Shown here one piece after another: positions 9,948 to 18,710 of a stretch of DNA of 64,000 bases. Positions within the stretch are counted from its first letter, which is position 1; each line of letters opens with the position of its first letter. The DNA is from Millionella massiliensis (GTDB lineage: Bacteria; Bacteroidota; Bacteroidia; Bacteroidales; Rikenellaceae). The DNA is taken from assembly GCF_900104655.1 (NCBI RefSeq), contig NZ_FNWD01000002.1, positions 2,092,246-2,156,245 on the forward strand. The letters are read 5' to 3'. The position numbers were made by a program, and so were the translations under genes. A model generated the notes under the pieces. It did no database searches, was not told where the DNA came from, and saw nothing but the letters and a program-made list of their open reading frames with translations.

Positions 9948-12900
9948 CTATTTTTCCCGGGGCGTTTGCGGTAGATGTGGTAGTAGAAGATCGGGATGAA
10001 GTAGACGCTGACCAGCGTACCGAAGATCATCCCGCCGATGATGGCCAGCGAGAGGGGGCGTTGCAGGTCGTTGCCCATGCCGCCGGAGAAGAGGAACGGA
10101 ACGATGGCGAGGATGGTGGTCAGCGAGGTCATGATGATGGGTTTGAGGCGTCGGTCGCCGCCGGTGAGCACGGCGCGCAGGGGCGAGTATCCCTCTTTGC
10201 GGAGCCGGTTGAAGGTATCGACCTTGAGGATGGAGTCGTTGATGACGATACCGCTCATGACTACCAGACCGATCAGCGACATCAGGTTGATGCCGGAGCC
10301 GCACAGCCACAGGATCAGCAGGGCGCCCGAAATGTCGACCACGATTTCGGACATGATGATGAGGGGCTGGACGAGCGACTCGAATTGCGAGGCGAGGATG
10401 AAGTAGAGCAGCAGCAGCGAGACGCTCAGCACGAGGATCAGTTGGCGGAGGGTGTCGCGGCTGTCGAACCAGCTGCCCGAGAAGCTGACTTCGAAGTCGG
10501 GGTTCTGTTCCACGGCGTTGCGGATGGTGGCCATGGTGGTGGGGACCTGTCGGTCGGCGATGTCGAGGTTCAGCGGGTAGTATTCGCCCTCGGCGCCCGA
10601 GACGATGTTGCGCAGGTCGCGGTCGGGGCTCTCGGTGAGCAGCCGGTCGACCGGAATCTCGACCTGGTCGTCGGAGAGGATGGTCAGCGTCGAGAGTATC
10701 TGCCGGATGGTGCGCTCTTCGGTGCCGAGGGAGACGGGCAGTGAGTACTGGCCCTGGTTGATCTCCATGATCTGGTTCTGGTTGAAGGCGCTCTTGAGGG
10801 CGGAGTAGAGGGTGTTGTAGCTGACGCGGTAGAGTGACATCAGCTCTTGGTTGGCGTAGAGGGTGATGTGCTCCTGCCAGACGACGGGTTCGATCTCTGT
10901 GCCGCGGAGGCTGTCGCGCAGGGCGCTCAGCAGGGGGTTGAGCTTGTCGGGCTCGGCGCTGCCGGTGGTGGGGCGCAGGCGGGCCGTGAGCATGGCGTTC
11001 TTGTCGGCAAAGATCATTTCGAAGATGTTGCCGGCCTCTTCGGTCCGGAAGGCGGCGTCGGGATAGCTCCGCTGCAGGAAGCGTTGGGCGCGGTCCACGA
11101 CGGGGGCCAGCGAGTCGGGATGGCTGACGCGGATATACGTGAGGGCTTCGTTGCCGGAGGTCTCGGTGGTGTGCGAGAGAACGAACTGCTGTTGGCCGGC
11201 CATCAGCGTGGAGTGGGTCACGGCGGGACCCAGGGCGGCGATCAGCTGGCGCGAACGGCGGGTGTTTTCGGCGTTGGTGATGGGTTGGTTCCAGTCCACG
11301 TGCAGGATCACGTCCTCCTTGTCGATGGGGGGCATGGTGGTTTTGTCCAGCTCGTAGTAGAAGAAGACTCCTGCGGCGGTGAAGCCGATCACGAGTGCCA
11401 GTACGGTGCGTTGGTGGCGGAAGACCCAGAGCAGGCTCCGTTCGTAGGCTCCGGCCATGTCGCGCACGCCGATTTTCTGAAGGATGCGGTTGCGTCCGCG
11501 GTGGGTCTGGTTGCGGTAGAGGAGGTGGTAGTAGACGGGGATGATGGTCATGGCCACGATCAGCGACGAAACCAGTCCGATGCTGACGGCCATGGCCTGG
11601 TCGTAGAACATGGCGCCGGCGATGCCGCTCAGGAAGATCAGCGGAATGAAGATCGAGCAGGTGGTGAGCACGGAGCTGAGCAGGGCGCTGAAGACTTCGC
11701 CGGTCCCGGCGATGACGGACTCTTTCATGGTCTGTCCGCGGTCCCACCGTTGGGAGATGTTGTCGATGACGATGATGGAGTTGTCGACCATCATCCCCAG
11801 TCCGAGCATCAGACCCGAGAGGGAGATGATGTTGATCGAGATGCCGAGGATAAAGAAGAAGAGCAGCGAGACGAGCAGCGACAGGGGTATGGTGAGGGTG
11901 ATGAGCAGCGGTGCCCGGAAGTCCTGCATGAAGAGAAAGATGACCAGGCAGGCGAGGATGGCACCGACGATCAGGTTGCTTTCGAGGTTGCCGATCGAGT
12001 AGTCGAGCAGCTGGGTCTGGTCGCGGGTGAGGGTGAAGTCGATCTCGGGATAGTCGTTGCGGAGGTTGTCCACCAGGCGTCCGATTTCGCGTTTGAGGTC
12101 GCCCATGCGGGCGTCGGACTGTTTGATGACGGCCATCGAGATGGCTTCCCGGTCGTCCGAGAGGACGGTCCCCTGGCGTTGCTGGGGGCGTTCGACCACG
12201 TCGGCGAGTTCGTTGAGGCGGTAGAGGCGTCCTTCGATGTTCAGCGGTACCTGTTCGATGTCGCGGCGGCCGTCGAGGGTCGAGTTGAAGCGGATGTTGT
12301 ACTGGTACTGGCCGTCGCGGACGGTCAAGTTGCCCATGTTGATGTGGTTGGCTTCGATGGCGGTCTGGAGCTGCGAGGGTTCGATGCCGAGTGCCTCGAG
12401 GCGGGCCATGTCGGGCAGAATGGCCAGTTCGGGGTAGAGGCGGCCGCTGAGGTCGACAAAGGCCACCTGGGGCAACTGTTCGAGCCGTTTGGCGATGACG
12501 CTGGCGGCGAAGTTGCTCATCTCGATGAGCCGGTTTTCGCGGGCGCGTTCGCTGAGGGCGCGGTTGGCTTCGTTGTCGGCCAGGGTGAGGTTCAGGTAGA
12601 AGGCGGGGATGTCGGTGGCGCTGGCCTTCACGACGGTGGGGCGTTCGATCTCTTTGGGGAGCGAGCCCATGGCGCGGTCGATGCGCTCGTTGACGTCGAT
12701 GAAGATGTAGTCGATGTCGGTGCCGTAGTCGAACTGCAGGAAGATGATGCCGGAGCCGTCTTTGGCCTGTGCGGTGATTTCGTGCAGGTGGGAGGTCTGC
12801 ATGAGTTGCGACCGCAGCGGGGCGATCACGGAGGCTTGCAGTTCGCGGGCCGACACGTTGGGGGCGTTGATCCGGACGGTGATCTGGGGGATGTCGACTT

Positions 12901-13009
12901 CGGGCATCAGGGAGATGGGCAGCATCCGGGAGGCCACGATGCCGAGCACGATCACGGCGATCGTACACATCGTGGCGGCGATGGGGCGTTCGATCAGTTT
13001 GCGGATCAT
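9944..13009 (-). CDS. RND efflux transporter permease subunit (first of two)
   Basis: Proton-driven inner-membrane pump of the AcrB/HAE-type RND family, 1,021 aa. The N-terminus MIRKLIERPIAATMC is typical, followed by TM1, a porter domain (about 35-330), a six-helix TM block and a repeat of the same plan. The TM4 relay motif is present as GLGMMVDNSIIVIDN; the C-terminal half carries GLVVMSGIVINDSILKVD. It follows the membrane fusion protein gene by 12 bp and is coupled by a 4-bp overlap to a second RND gene. With TolC and the adaptor this forms a complete tripartite exporter. Hydrophobic drugs or envelope compounds are the usual RND substrates; nothing in the sequence fixes the substrate. Confidence 0.95.
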   Translation of the reverse strand: MIRKLIERPIAATMCTIAVIVLGIVASRMLPISLMPEVDIPQITVRINAPNVSARELQASVIAPLRSQLMQTSHLHEITAQAKDGSGIIFLQFDYGTDIDYIFIDVNERIDRAMGSLPKEIERPTVVKASATDIPAFYLNLTLADNEANRALSERARENRLIEMSNFAASVIAKRLEQLPQVAFVDLSGRLYPELAILPDMARLEALGIEPSQLQTAIEANHINMGNLTVRDGQYQYNIRFNSTLDGRRDIEQVPLNIEGRLYRLNELADVVERPQQRQGTVLSDDREAISMAVIKQSDARMGDLKREIGRLVDNLRNDYPEIDFTLTRDQTQLLDYSIGNLESNLIVGAILACLVIFLFMQDFRAPLLITLTIPLSLLVSLLFFFILGISINIISLSGLMLGLGMMVDNSIIVIDNISQRWDRGQTMKESVIAGTGEVFSALLSSVLTTCSIFIPLIFLSGIAGAMFYDQAMAVSIGLVSSLIVAMTIIPVYYHLLYRNQTHRGRNRILQKIGVRDMAGAYERSLLWVFRHQRTVLALVIGFTAAGVFFYYELDKTTMPPIDKEDVILHVDWNQPITNAENTRRSRQLIAALGPAVTHSTLMAGQQQFVLSHTTETSGNEALTYIRVSHPDSLAPVVDRAQRFLQRSYPDAAFRTEEAGNIFEMIFADKNAMLTARLRPTTGSAEPDKLNPLLSALRDSLRGTEIEPVVWQEHITLYANQELMSLYRVSYNTLYSALKSAFNQNQIMEINQGQYSLPVSLGTEERTIRQILSTLTILSDDQVEIPVDRLLTESPDRDLRNIVSGAEGEYYPLNLDIADRQVPTTMATIRNAVEQNPDFEVSFSGSWFDSRDTLRQLILVLSVSLLLLYFILASQFESLVQPLIIMSEIVVDISGALLILWLCGSGINLMSLIGLVVMSGIVINDSILKVDTFNRLRKEGYSPLRAVLTGGDRRLKPIIMTSLTTILAIVPFLFSGGMGNDLQRPLSLAIIGGMIFGTLVSVYFIPIFYYHIYRKRPGKNR

Positions 13010-13021
13010 TCTCCTGTGGGT

Positions 13022-14116
13022 TTAGCGTTTGATTTCGACGTCGGAGCCGTCGGCCAGGTTCAGGTTGCCGGAGATGATCACGGCGTCGCCTTCGTTGAGT
13101 TCGGCGCCGCGGTCGGTGTTGGCCACCACGGCGTGGGAGTCGCTGTTCGACATCTCGATCAGCACGTAGGTCCACATCGCCTTGCCGTTCTGAGGATCGT
13201 AGCGGAAGAGCACTTCGCGGTCGTCGCGCACGAGCACGGCGCTTTTCGGGACGACGAGTTTGCCGGGAACGGAACTTTCGAGGTAGACTTTGATGTTCAT
13301 GCCGTCGATCAGGGCTCCGGGGTTAGGGATGTTGGCCGTGACGGTGATCTGTCCCTTCTCGTCCACGGTGGGGTTGATGTTGGTTACGCGGCCGGTGTAG
13401 CGTTTGGCGGGGTCGATGAAGGTGGCCACGGCGACAGTCTGTCCGACGCTCACGGTGCCCAACTCGCTTTCGAGGATGTTGAATTCGACGTCGAAGCTGC
13501 GGTCGTTGATGACCGAGCAGAAGAAGTCGCCTTTGGGGTTTTCGTGGGTTTTGGTCTGCATGTTGGCGATCTTGCCGGCGAAGGGGGCGCGCAGGGTGCA
13601 GTTTTCGAGGGCCATGCGGGCGCTTTCGAGGCTGAGTAGGGCGTCGTCGTAGCCGGAGCGGAGCCGGGCGATGCGCAGCGTCTCACGCGGCACGCGGGCT
13701 GTGTCGGCGATGTCGTACCCGAAGCCGAGCAGGGCATCCTGCAGCTCGAGGTCGGCTTTTTTCATGCTTTGCTGGGCCTGTTCGTATTTGAGGCGGGCGT
13801 CGCGGTCGTCGAGGCGGGCGATGACGTCGCCGCTGTCCACGGAGGTGCCGTTACCGCCGACGATCCAGGTGACGGTGCCGGAGGCAGGGAACTGGAGGTC
13901 GCTCTTCTGCTGGGCGCGGAGTTTGCCGTTGCTGATGAGTTGCGAACGGAAGGTGCCGCGGCGCAGGATGATCGTATCGACGGGGTTGGAGATTTCGACC
14001 TGTGCCTTTTTGTTCGTAGTGGTGTCGGCATCGCCGGGCTGCGCTTCGCCGCCGGAGCAGGAGCCCAGCAGCAGGCTGCCCATGAGGAGATATGCGTAGT
14101 GGGATAGTTGCTTCAT
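13022..14116 (-). CDS. RND efflux membrane fusion protein (periplasmic adaptor)
   Basis: Periplasmic adaptor linking the RND pumps to the TolC channel, 364 aa, normal for the family. It is a lipoprotein: the N-terminus MKQLSHYAYLLMGSLLLGSC ends in a lipobox (LLGSC, Cys20). A split biotinyl-lipoyl domain follows (LQFPASGTVTWIVGGNGTSVDSGDVIARLDD, then NCTLRAPFAGKIANM), with a short alpha-helical hairpin between (KYEQAQQSMKKADLELQDA), then the beta-barrel and membrane-proximal domains. It lies 18 bp after the TolC gene and 12 bp before the first RND gene. Confidence 0.94.
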   Translation of the reverse strand: MKQLSHYAYLLMGSLLLGSCSGGEAQPGDADTTTNKKAQVEISNPVDTIILRRGTFRSQLISNGKLRAQQKSDLQFPASGTVTWIVGGNGTSVDSGDVIARLDDRDARLKYEQAQQSMKKADLELQDALLGFGYDIADTARVPRETLRIARLRSGYDDALLSLESARMALENCTLRAPFAGKIANMQTKTHENPKGDFFCSVINDRSFDVEFNILESELGTVSVGQTVAVATFIDPAKRYTGRVTNINPTVDEKGQITVTANIPNPGALIDGMNIKVYLESSVPGKLVVPKSAVLVRDDREVLFRYDPQNGKAMWTYVLIEMSNSDSHAVVANTDRGAELNEGDAVIISGNLNLADGSDVEIKR

Positions 14117-14134
14117 ATCGGTGGGCGGGGTGGG

Positions 14135-15634
14135 TTATTTTTCGAGGGTGGTGGCGTCGAAGCAGGCTGCGATGTTGCGTTGGTGCAGGAAGTCGAACAG
14201 GGTGTATCGCTGGATGGAGAAGTAGTAGCTCCAGTAGTTCTGGAGTTCGGTGAGGTAGCTGCTGTGGGCCGAGTTGCGTTCGCTTTGGGCTGTGTTGAAG
14301 TCGAGGACGCTGATCTTGCCGGCGGCGAACTGGCGCATCGACAGTTCGTAGCGCTGCTGGGCTACGGAATCGGCGCGGGCCGAGATGGCACACTGGGCGT
14401 TCTGGTTGTTGAACTGCATGACGGTCAGGTAGATGTCCTGTTTGCGGTCGATGCGTTCTTTGTCGATTTCGGCCTGGGTCACTTCGAGTTGCGAGAGGGC
14501 GGTGCGTACGCGGCCTTTGGCCACACCGCCGTCGAAGATCGGCACGCTGATGCCCATCTGGATGGTCTCTTGGTCGAGGGGGTTGCGGTAGGCGTCGGCA
14601 AAGTTGTTCCCTACCTGGTTCAGACCGAAGCGGGCATAGACGGTGGCTTGGGGACGCCGGTTGGCTTTGGCCTGGGCGACGCTCATTTCAGCTTCGAGCT
14701 GGCTGATGCGGTTCTGGTATTCGAACGAGGTATTGGTGAAGGCGAGCCGATAGGCTTCGTCGATCGAAATCTCGATGTCGGCGACGTTTTCCGGAATCTC
14801 GAGGATCACGGTGTCCTGTTCGTCGTACATGAGATAGGATTTGAGCTGTGCGGCGGCCAGGTCGTGCTGGAGTTTGTTGGTGTTGATCGACATCCCTTCG
14901 TTGAGCAGCTGGAGTTCGAGCTGTAGCAGGTCGTTCTTCGAGATGGAGCCGATCTGGAACCGTTCCTGTGAAATTTTATAGAGGGTATCGGTGTTGGCGT
15001 GGTTCTGGCGGGCGATGGCGAGGTTCTGCTGGGCGACGAGTTGGTTGAAGTAGAGCGCCACGGCCTGGCTGGTGATGCTCTCCATCGATTCGAGGTATTC
15101 GTATTTGGCCTTTTCGTACCGGACGGGCTCGATGCGTTTGTCCCACTTGAGCTGGTTGAATCCGCCGATGGGCTGGTTGAGGATCAGGCTCACGGGAGCG
15201 GAGTTCCAGGTGACGTCGCGCGAGGGTGAAAACTGGTCGAGGCGGGTCAGTCCGGTGTAGAGCTGGATGTTACCGCCCGTGGCGGCGATGTTCTGTTGCA
15301 GATAGAGCCCCAGTGAGTTCTGCATGGCGTAGTTGTCGACGTAGTTGTATTCGCCGGTAACTGCGTTCTGGAGCGAGGTGTAGGATTTGTCGAAGTTGGG
15401 GATCGTGCCGCTCAGCGAGAGTGAGGGTAGCATTTGGGCCTTGTAGGAGCGGTATTCCCAGTATTGGCTGAGATAGGTGTGTTTGGCCATCATCGCGTCG
15501 ATCGAGTAGTTTTGGGCGCGTTCGATGGCCTCTTGCAGGGTCAGCCGCACCGTCCGCGAACTCTGTGCGCAGGCTGTGCGGCAGAGTAGGAGGCCGCTCA
15601 GGGCGGTCAGAAGGCTGGTGATAAGGGTTCTCAC
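14135..15634 (-). CDS. TolC-family outer membrane efflux channel
   Basis: Outer-membrane exit duct of the tripartite pump, 499 aa. The start is GTG at 15634, giving a signal peptide (MRTLITSLLTALSGLLLCRTACAQ). Long heptad-like helices with the TolC periodicity are seen at about residues 190-260 and 400-470 (for example SITSQAVALYFNQLVAQQNLA cut short here, and ALSQLEVTQAEIDKERIDRK), in the duplicated OEP arrangement. It is the first gene of the operon, which runs through adaptor and two RND genes with gaps of 18, 12 and -4 bp. A Bacteroidetes-type promoter lies 28 bp upstream. Confidence 0.94.
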   Translation of the reverse strand: MRTLITSLLTALSGLLLCRTACAQSSRTVRLTLQEAIERAQNYSIDAMMAKHTYLSQYWEYRSYKAQMLPSLSLSGTIPNFDKSYTSLQNAVTGEYNYVDNYAMQNSLGLYLQQNIAATGGNIQLYTGLTRLDQFSPSRDVTWNSAPVSLILNQPIGGFNQLKWDKRIEPVRYEKAKYEYLESMESITSQAVALYFNQLVAQQNLAIARQNHANTDTLYKISQERFQIGSISKNDLLQLELQLLNEGMSINTNKLQHDLAAAQLKSYLMYDEQDTVILEIPENVADIEISIDEAYRLAFTNTSFEYQNRISQLEAEMSVAQAKANRRPQATVYARFGLNQVGNNFADAYRNPLDQETIQMGISVPIFDGGVAKGRVRTALSQLEVTQAEIDKERIDRKQDIYLTVMQFNNQNAQCAISARADSVAQQRYELSMRQFAAGKISVLDFNTAQSERNSAHSSYLTELQNYWSYYFSIQRYTLFDFLHQRNIAACFDATTLEK

Positions 15635-15661
15635 GGTTGTCGGTTTTGCGGATTCTGACTA

Positions 15662-15692
15662 CAAGTGTAATAATTTGAAATCTTTTTTCAAA
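15662..15692 (-). promoter_or_regulatory. Bacteroidetes-type promoter of the efflux operon
   Basis: On the minus strand TTTG (15692-15689) is followed after exactly 19 bp by TACACTTG (15669-15662). This matches the Bacteroidetes -33 TTTG / -7 TAnnTTTG consensus and spacing with one mismatch (C for T). Transcription would start near 15655, leaving a short leader before the GTG at 15634. Confidence 0.55.
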
Positions 15693-15933
15693 GCATTTTT
15701 GTATAAAATTGTATTCTATGTGTATTTTTTATTCGCATGTGTGGTTCGCTGGTTTATGGTTGTGGTAATCTAGGTTCAAATTTTGTTTTTCTTATGATTT
15801 TGTCTTAATTTAGAAGGTTGATAACGGGTGTGATTTTTTCAATGTACCGTTTCGCGTGTGATTTCTTTTCGAAACACAGTGGGAGCATGGAAAGTGTAGA
15901 AGGAGTTAGTCTAATCTAAAATGCCTGTGCCTT
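15693..15933. other. AT-rich divergent intergenic region
   Basis: Gene-free spacer between the efflux operon (minus) and the first six-bladed propeller gene (plus). It is AT-rich and must contain the plus-strand promoter, but I found only imperfect candidates (such as TATGATTTTG near 15793), none with a well-spaced TTTG. No NVEALA-type peptide is encoded here, in contrast to the second propeller gene. Confidence 0.4.
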
Positions 15934-17166
15934 ATGAAAATCAGTCGATCAATCGGAAACCTTTGCGCTTTGTTCGGTGTGGCAACCATGTGGAGTTGCG
16001 TGTCTGCTCCCAAAAGTGATGACGGAAGTTTGCCCGGATGTCAGGATATTGTTTTGGACGAGATTTCGACGGTGCCGGTGCACCAGCGAATCGATTCAGT
16101 GTGGTGTGTGCCGCTGGAGACGACAGATAGCTCGTTGGTTTCCAGTGTGAAGGCTGTGGAAGTGATGGATGATCGATTTTATGTATTGGATGGTAGCTGT
16201 GCATCGATTTTGATTTTCGACAAGCAGGGGCATTATCTCGGCGGTATTTACGATCAGGGGCAAGGACCGAAAGAGTATATTCGAATTCTTAATATGGGAT
16301 TGGATCGGTTGAATAAACAGATCGTGGTGAATGATGCGTTTTCTAAAAAATTGTTGGTTTATGACCGCGATGGTAATTGGGTTAAGACCATCCCGTTTGA
16401 ATTTGGTCAGGGAATTGTTGTTCCTTTTAAGGAAGGGCGATTTGTGCAGGTTAATGATGGGCGTGAGCAGTTTTTGCCCGACGATATGCGGCCTTGGAAT
16501 TTGACCTTGTTTGATGATCAAGGTCATCCGCTGGCGAACTGGTTGCAAGATCAGACGCCCAATCAAATCGATTTTTCGGTAGGAAGTAATGTGTGTACTT
16601 TAGATAATGGTGAATTGCTTTTTAGTCCATTGTTTTCGTCAGTATTTTATGTGGTTGGAGAGGACAGTATTGTTCCGGCATATCGGCTGGTAAATCGGTT
16701 GGATGGGTACAAATCATTGTCGGAATCGGATTTGCAGAATATGAATTATGTACATGGGAATGAGCAGTGTTCTTATAAAGATTATTTACGGCGTTCATAT
16801 GTATTGCCGGGTCTGTTTCTGAATAATAATCATTATTTGTGTGCTTTTTTGAATGTTGGCGATAAACCATGCTATGTGTTGTACGATAAGGAAAATGGTC
16901 GAACGGAGGTGATCAGTTTCGAAAGAGGGACTCAGAATAATATCAGGTTCTATTCGGTCGATGATGTTTTGAAACGGTTGTTCAACTGCGTTCCTTTGTG
17001 TATAGATGGCAAGGCGTTCTATGTTGAGTTGAGCCATGCCCATAAACACATGATGGGCGATAAGGATCCCGGTCCGAAATTTGGCCCGATTTACGACGCG
17101 CTGGGCGAAAACGATAATCCCGTGTTGGTGGGATATACCCTTAAATCTGTTGATTCCGATGAGTAG
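15934..17166 (+). CDS. Six-bladed beta-propeller lipoprotein (BF3222/TolB-like), copy 1
   Basis: Predicted periplasmic or surface lipoprotein with a six-bladed beta-propeller, 410 aa; biochemical role unknown. The N-terminus MKISRSIGNLCALFGVATMWSC ends in a lipobox-like WSC (Cys22). Propeller blades appear as recurring D-G/F-Y-V-L-D and I-F-D-K-Q-G-Y-L-G patterns (DDRFYVLDG, LIFDKQGHYLGGIYDQGQGP, LLVYDRDGNW, LTLFDDQGHPLANW). It is about 90% identical to the product at 18711-19943 over some 365 residues (about 36 differences counted by eye), mostly within residues 60-180. Its stop codon overlaps the start of the CxxC lipoprotein gene by 8 bp, implying coupling. Family knowledge: such propellers often accompany NVEALA peptides in Bacteroidales. 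Confidence 0.85.
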   Translation: MKISRSIGNLCALFGVATMWSCVSAPKSDDGSLPGCQDIVLDEISTVPVHQRIDSVWCVPLETTDSSLVSSVKAVEVMDDRFYVLDGSCASILIFDKQGHYLGGIYDQGQGPKEYIRILNMGLDRLNKQIVVNDAFSKKLLVYDRDGNWVKTIPFEFGQGIVVPFKEGRFVQVNDGREQFLPDDMRPWNLTLFDDQGHPLANWLQDQTPNQIDFSVGSNVCTLDNGELLFSPLFSSVFYVVGEDSIVPAYRLVNRLDGYKSLSESDLQNMNYVHGNEQCSYKDYLRRSYVLPGLFLNNNHYLCAFLNVGDKPCYVLYDKENGRTEVISFERGTQNNIRFYSVDDVLKRLFNCVPLCIDGKAFYVELSHAHKHMMGDKDPGPKFGPIYDALGENDNPVLVGYTLKSVDSDE

Positions 17167-17773
17167 CCGTAAAGATTATAAAGTTATCCTTTTCGGGGTG
17201 GTGTCGTGGTTGGTAATGAGTTGCGGAGGAGTTCCCGCCGTACAAGACAGCCCCATTGCTTCGGTACGTGGCACGGTGGTCGATATTCCGGCTCTGTTGG
17301 ATACATTAAGACCGGTGCGTGCCGCATCGGTGTATGCAGATACAGCTTGTTTTAAACTTGTCTCATATTTTGACGCTACGGGCTGTACATCATGTAAGTT
17401 GAAAGAATTGTATGTTTGGCGGCGTATGTTGGCTTTGGATTCCATCTCATCCTGTCTGTTCGTGTTCAATACGTCGAAGATGGAAGCGCCTGTACAGACG
17501 TTGTCAAATTACCGGTTCGATTATCCGATGTATATGGATTCTCTGCAAATATTTGAGCACTGTTATCCCCAACTTTCCAAGATACAACAGTTCCACTCTT
17601 TTTTGTTGGACCGCGACAATCGGGTCATCCTGGTGGGATCACCTATCGGAAATTCAAAAATGTGGAATCTCTACAAATCGACCATTGAGCGTTTGAAAAA
17701 GAACGGTGGGGTCTTGGATGATGCGAATCAAGGGAATGTTGCGGGCGAAACGGGAGGGAAAAATGTTCGCTGA
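17159..17773 (+). CDS. Thioredoxin-like CxxC lipoprotein
   Basis: Predicted periplasmic lipoprotein of about 204 aa with a thioredoxin-like redox motif. I start it at the ATG at 17159, overlapping the propeller gene by 8 bp; this gives a signal with lipobox LVMSC (Cys22). The motif YFDATGCTSCKLKEL (Cys76, Cys79) follows a beta strand as in redoxin/TlpA-like folds, and a later segment NRVILVGSPIGNSKMWNLY resembles the last strand and helix. The usual cis-Pro loop is not clear, so this may be a divergent oxidoreductase or a metal- or thiol-binding relative. Coupling to the propeller gene suggests the two act together, perhaps on the Cys-containing NVEALA peptide encoded downstream; that is inference. 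Confidence 0.65.
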   Translation: MSSRKDYKVILFGVVSWLVMSCGGVPAVQDSPIASVRGTVVDIPALLDTLRPVRAASVYADTACFKLVSYFDATGCTSCKLKELYVWRRMLALDSISSCLFVFNTSKMEAPVQTLSNYRFDYPMYMDSLQIFEHCYPQLSKIQQFHSFLLDRDNRVILVGSPIGNSKMWNLYKSTIERLKKNGGVLDDANQGNVAGETGGKNVR

Positions 17774-18064
17774 TCCTTGCGTGTTAGTACAATCAACGAA
17801 AATTTAAATTGCGAGGTTTGCCGCTTTTCGAACAGTTGTAGTTTGAAAGGCGGCAAGTTTCTTTTGTACTATGCTCCAGACAGAATCGCCATACGAATCT
17901 CGGAAACAGTAGGCCTCTGCGACGGAACGGGATATCTTTGTTACAAGCCCTTATGTCGACTTGAAGCCCGAAGTACTTCAGTGCCCGTAAGTTCAAAACC
18001 ATTTCGATCGAGATTCCCGCACATTGACTTTTGCGTGTTAGAAAGCTCTATCGAGTCTCTATCG

Positions 18065-18092
18065 ACGCGGTCCTTTTCTCTTCGGGCCGCGT
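18065..18092 (+). terminator. Possible terminator hairpin after the propeller/CxxC pair
   Basis: ACGCGGTCC (18065-18073) pairs with GGGCCGCGT (18084-18092), 9 bp with one wobble. No T tract follows directly; a run of seven T lies about 30 bp further on. This could end the first transcript, but the case is weak. Confidence 0.3.
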
Positions 18093-18259
18093 TCGAATAG
18101 TTGCAGTCAAGCCATTCAGACTTTTTTTGTGAGGGAGGGGCTAATGGATGATATGGATGTGGTTAATAGTGTAATGATGTGTTGAAAAGAAGAATGTGGT
18201 ATGGTTTTATGTCTTTGACGAGGTAGTATGTGATTTTATATTATGGTTTTATTATTTTT

Positions 18260-18294
18260 TTTGAATTTTAATTCAAATTTTAATTATAAATTTG
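18260..18294 (+). promoter_or_regulatory. Candidate promoter of the NVEALA/propeller pair
   Basis: TAAATTTG (18287-18294) matches the -7 consensus TAnnTTTG perfectly; a TTTG lies upstream at 18260-18263. The 23-bp spacing is a little longer than the usual 19-21. The leader to the NVEALA ATG would be about 50 bp. Confidence 0.42.
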
Positions 18295-18352
18295 TTGGTG
18301 ATGGGGTTCGGGATAGAACTCCTTTTGGTTTTTAATTGCTAATTTAGTCGCT

Positions 18353-18655
18353 ATGAAAAAAATGACTAAAATTCTGTTGGCAACCGGCGCAGCGCTGGTG
18401 CTAACAGGTGGTGCGGTGACAAACTTTTTGATTGCCCAACAAAAAGCGGTGGTGCCTCAGGATGATTTGACATTGGCCAATGTTGAAGCGTTGGCTGCAA
18501 TTCCTGATGAAATGCAAGAGAATATATATAGTTATGGTATTGATCCATCTTATCAATGCTTAATTGTGATTGATTATAAGGTATTTGAGGGCTGTAAAGT
18601 AATATGTTTTTCTGGGTCGGAGTATCTTGTTTGTGCTGATTGTGTCGCATTATAG
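18353..18655 (+). CDS. NVEALA domain-containing peptide
   Basis: Small exported peptide of the NVEALA family, 100 aa. It has a long N-terminal signal (MKKMTKILLATGAALVLTGG and following hydrophobic residues), then the family's hallmark NVEALA at residues 43-48 in the context LTLANVEALAAIP. The C-terminal part contains four Cys (YQCLIVIDY, GCKVICFSG, LVCADC), typical of these Cys-containing mini-proteins. The function of the family is not established. It sits 55 bp upstream of the second propeller gene, the arrangement commonly seen in Bacteroides and relatives, so the two are probably co-expressed. Confidence 0.88.
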   Translation: MKKMTKILLATGAALVLTGGAVTNFLIAQQKAVVPQDDLTLANVEALAAIPDEMQENIYSYGIDPSYQCLIVIDYKVFEGCKVICFSGSEYLVCADCVAL

Positions 18656-18710
18656 TTTGTTATCGGCGGTCTGCGATAGCAGGCTGCCGATAATTCATTC
18701 AAACATTATT

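Larger units (their letters stand above)
17774..18352 (+). other. Gene-free spacer upstream of the NVEALA peptide gene
   Basis: About 580 bp without a supported gene. An 11-bp direct repeat TTGCGTGTTAG occurs at 17777-17787 and 18031-18041. A hairpin lies at 18065-18092. From about 18160 the sequence is very AT-rich and holds the candidate promoter of the downstream pair. A 107-codon open frame at 17777 has no recognisable features. Confidence 0.4.

Noticed and set aside
17777..18100. 107-codon frame containing several Cys, considered as a second NVEALA-type peptide.
   Set aside because: It has no signal peptide and no NVEALA motif.
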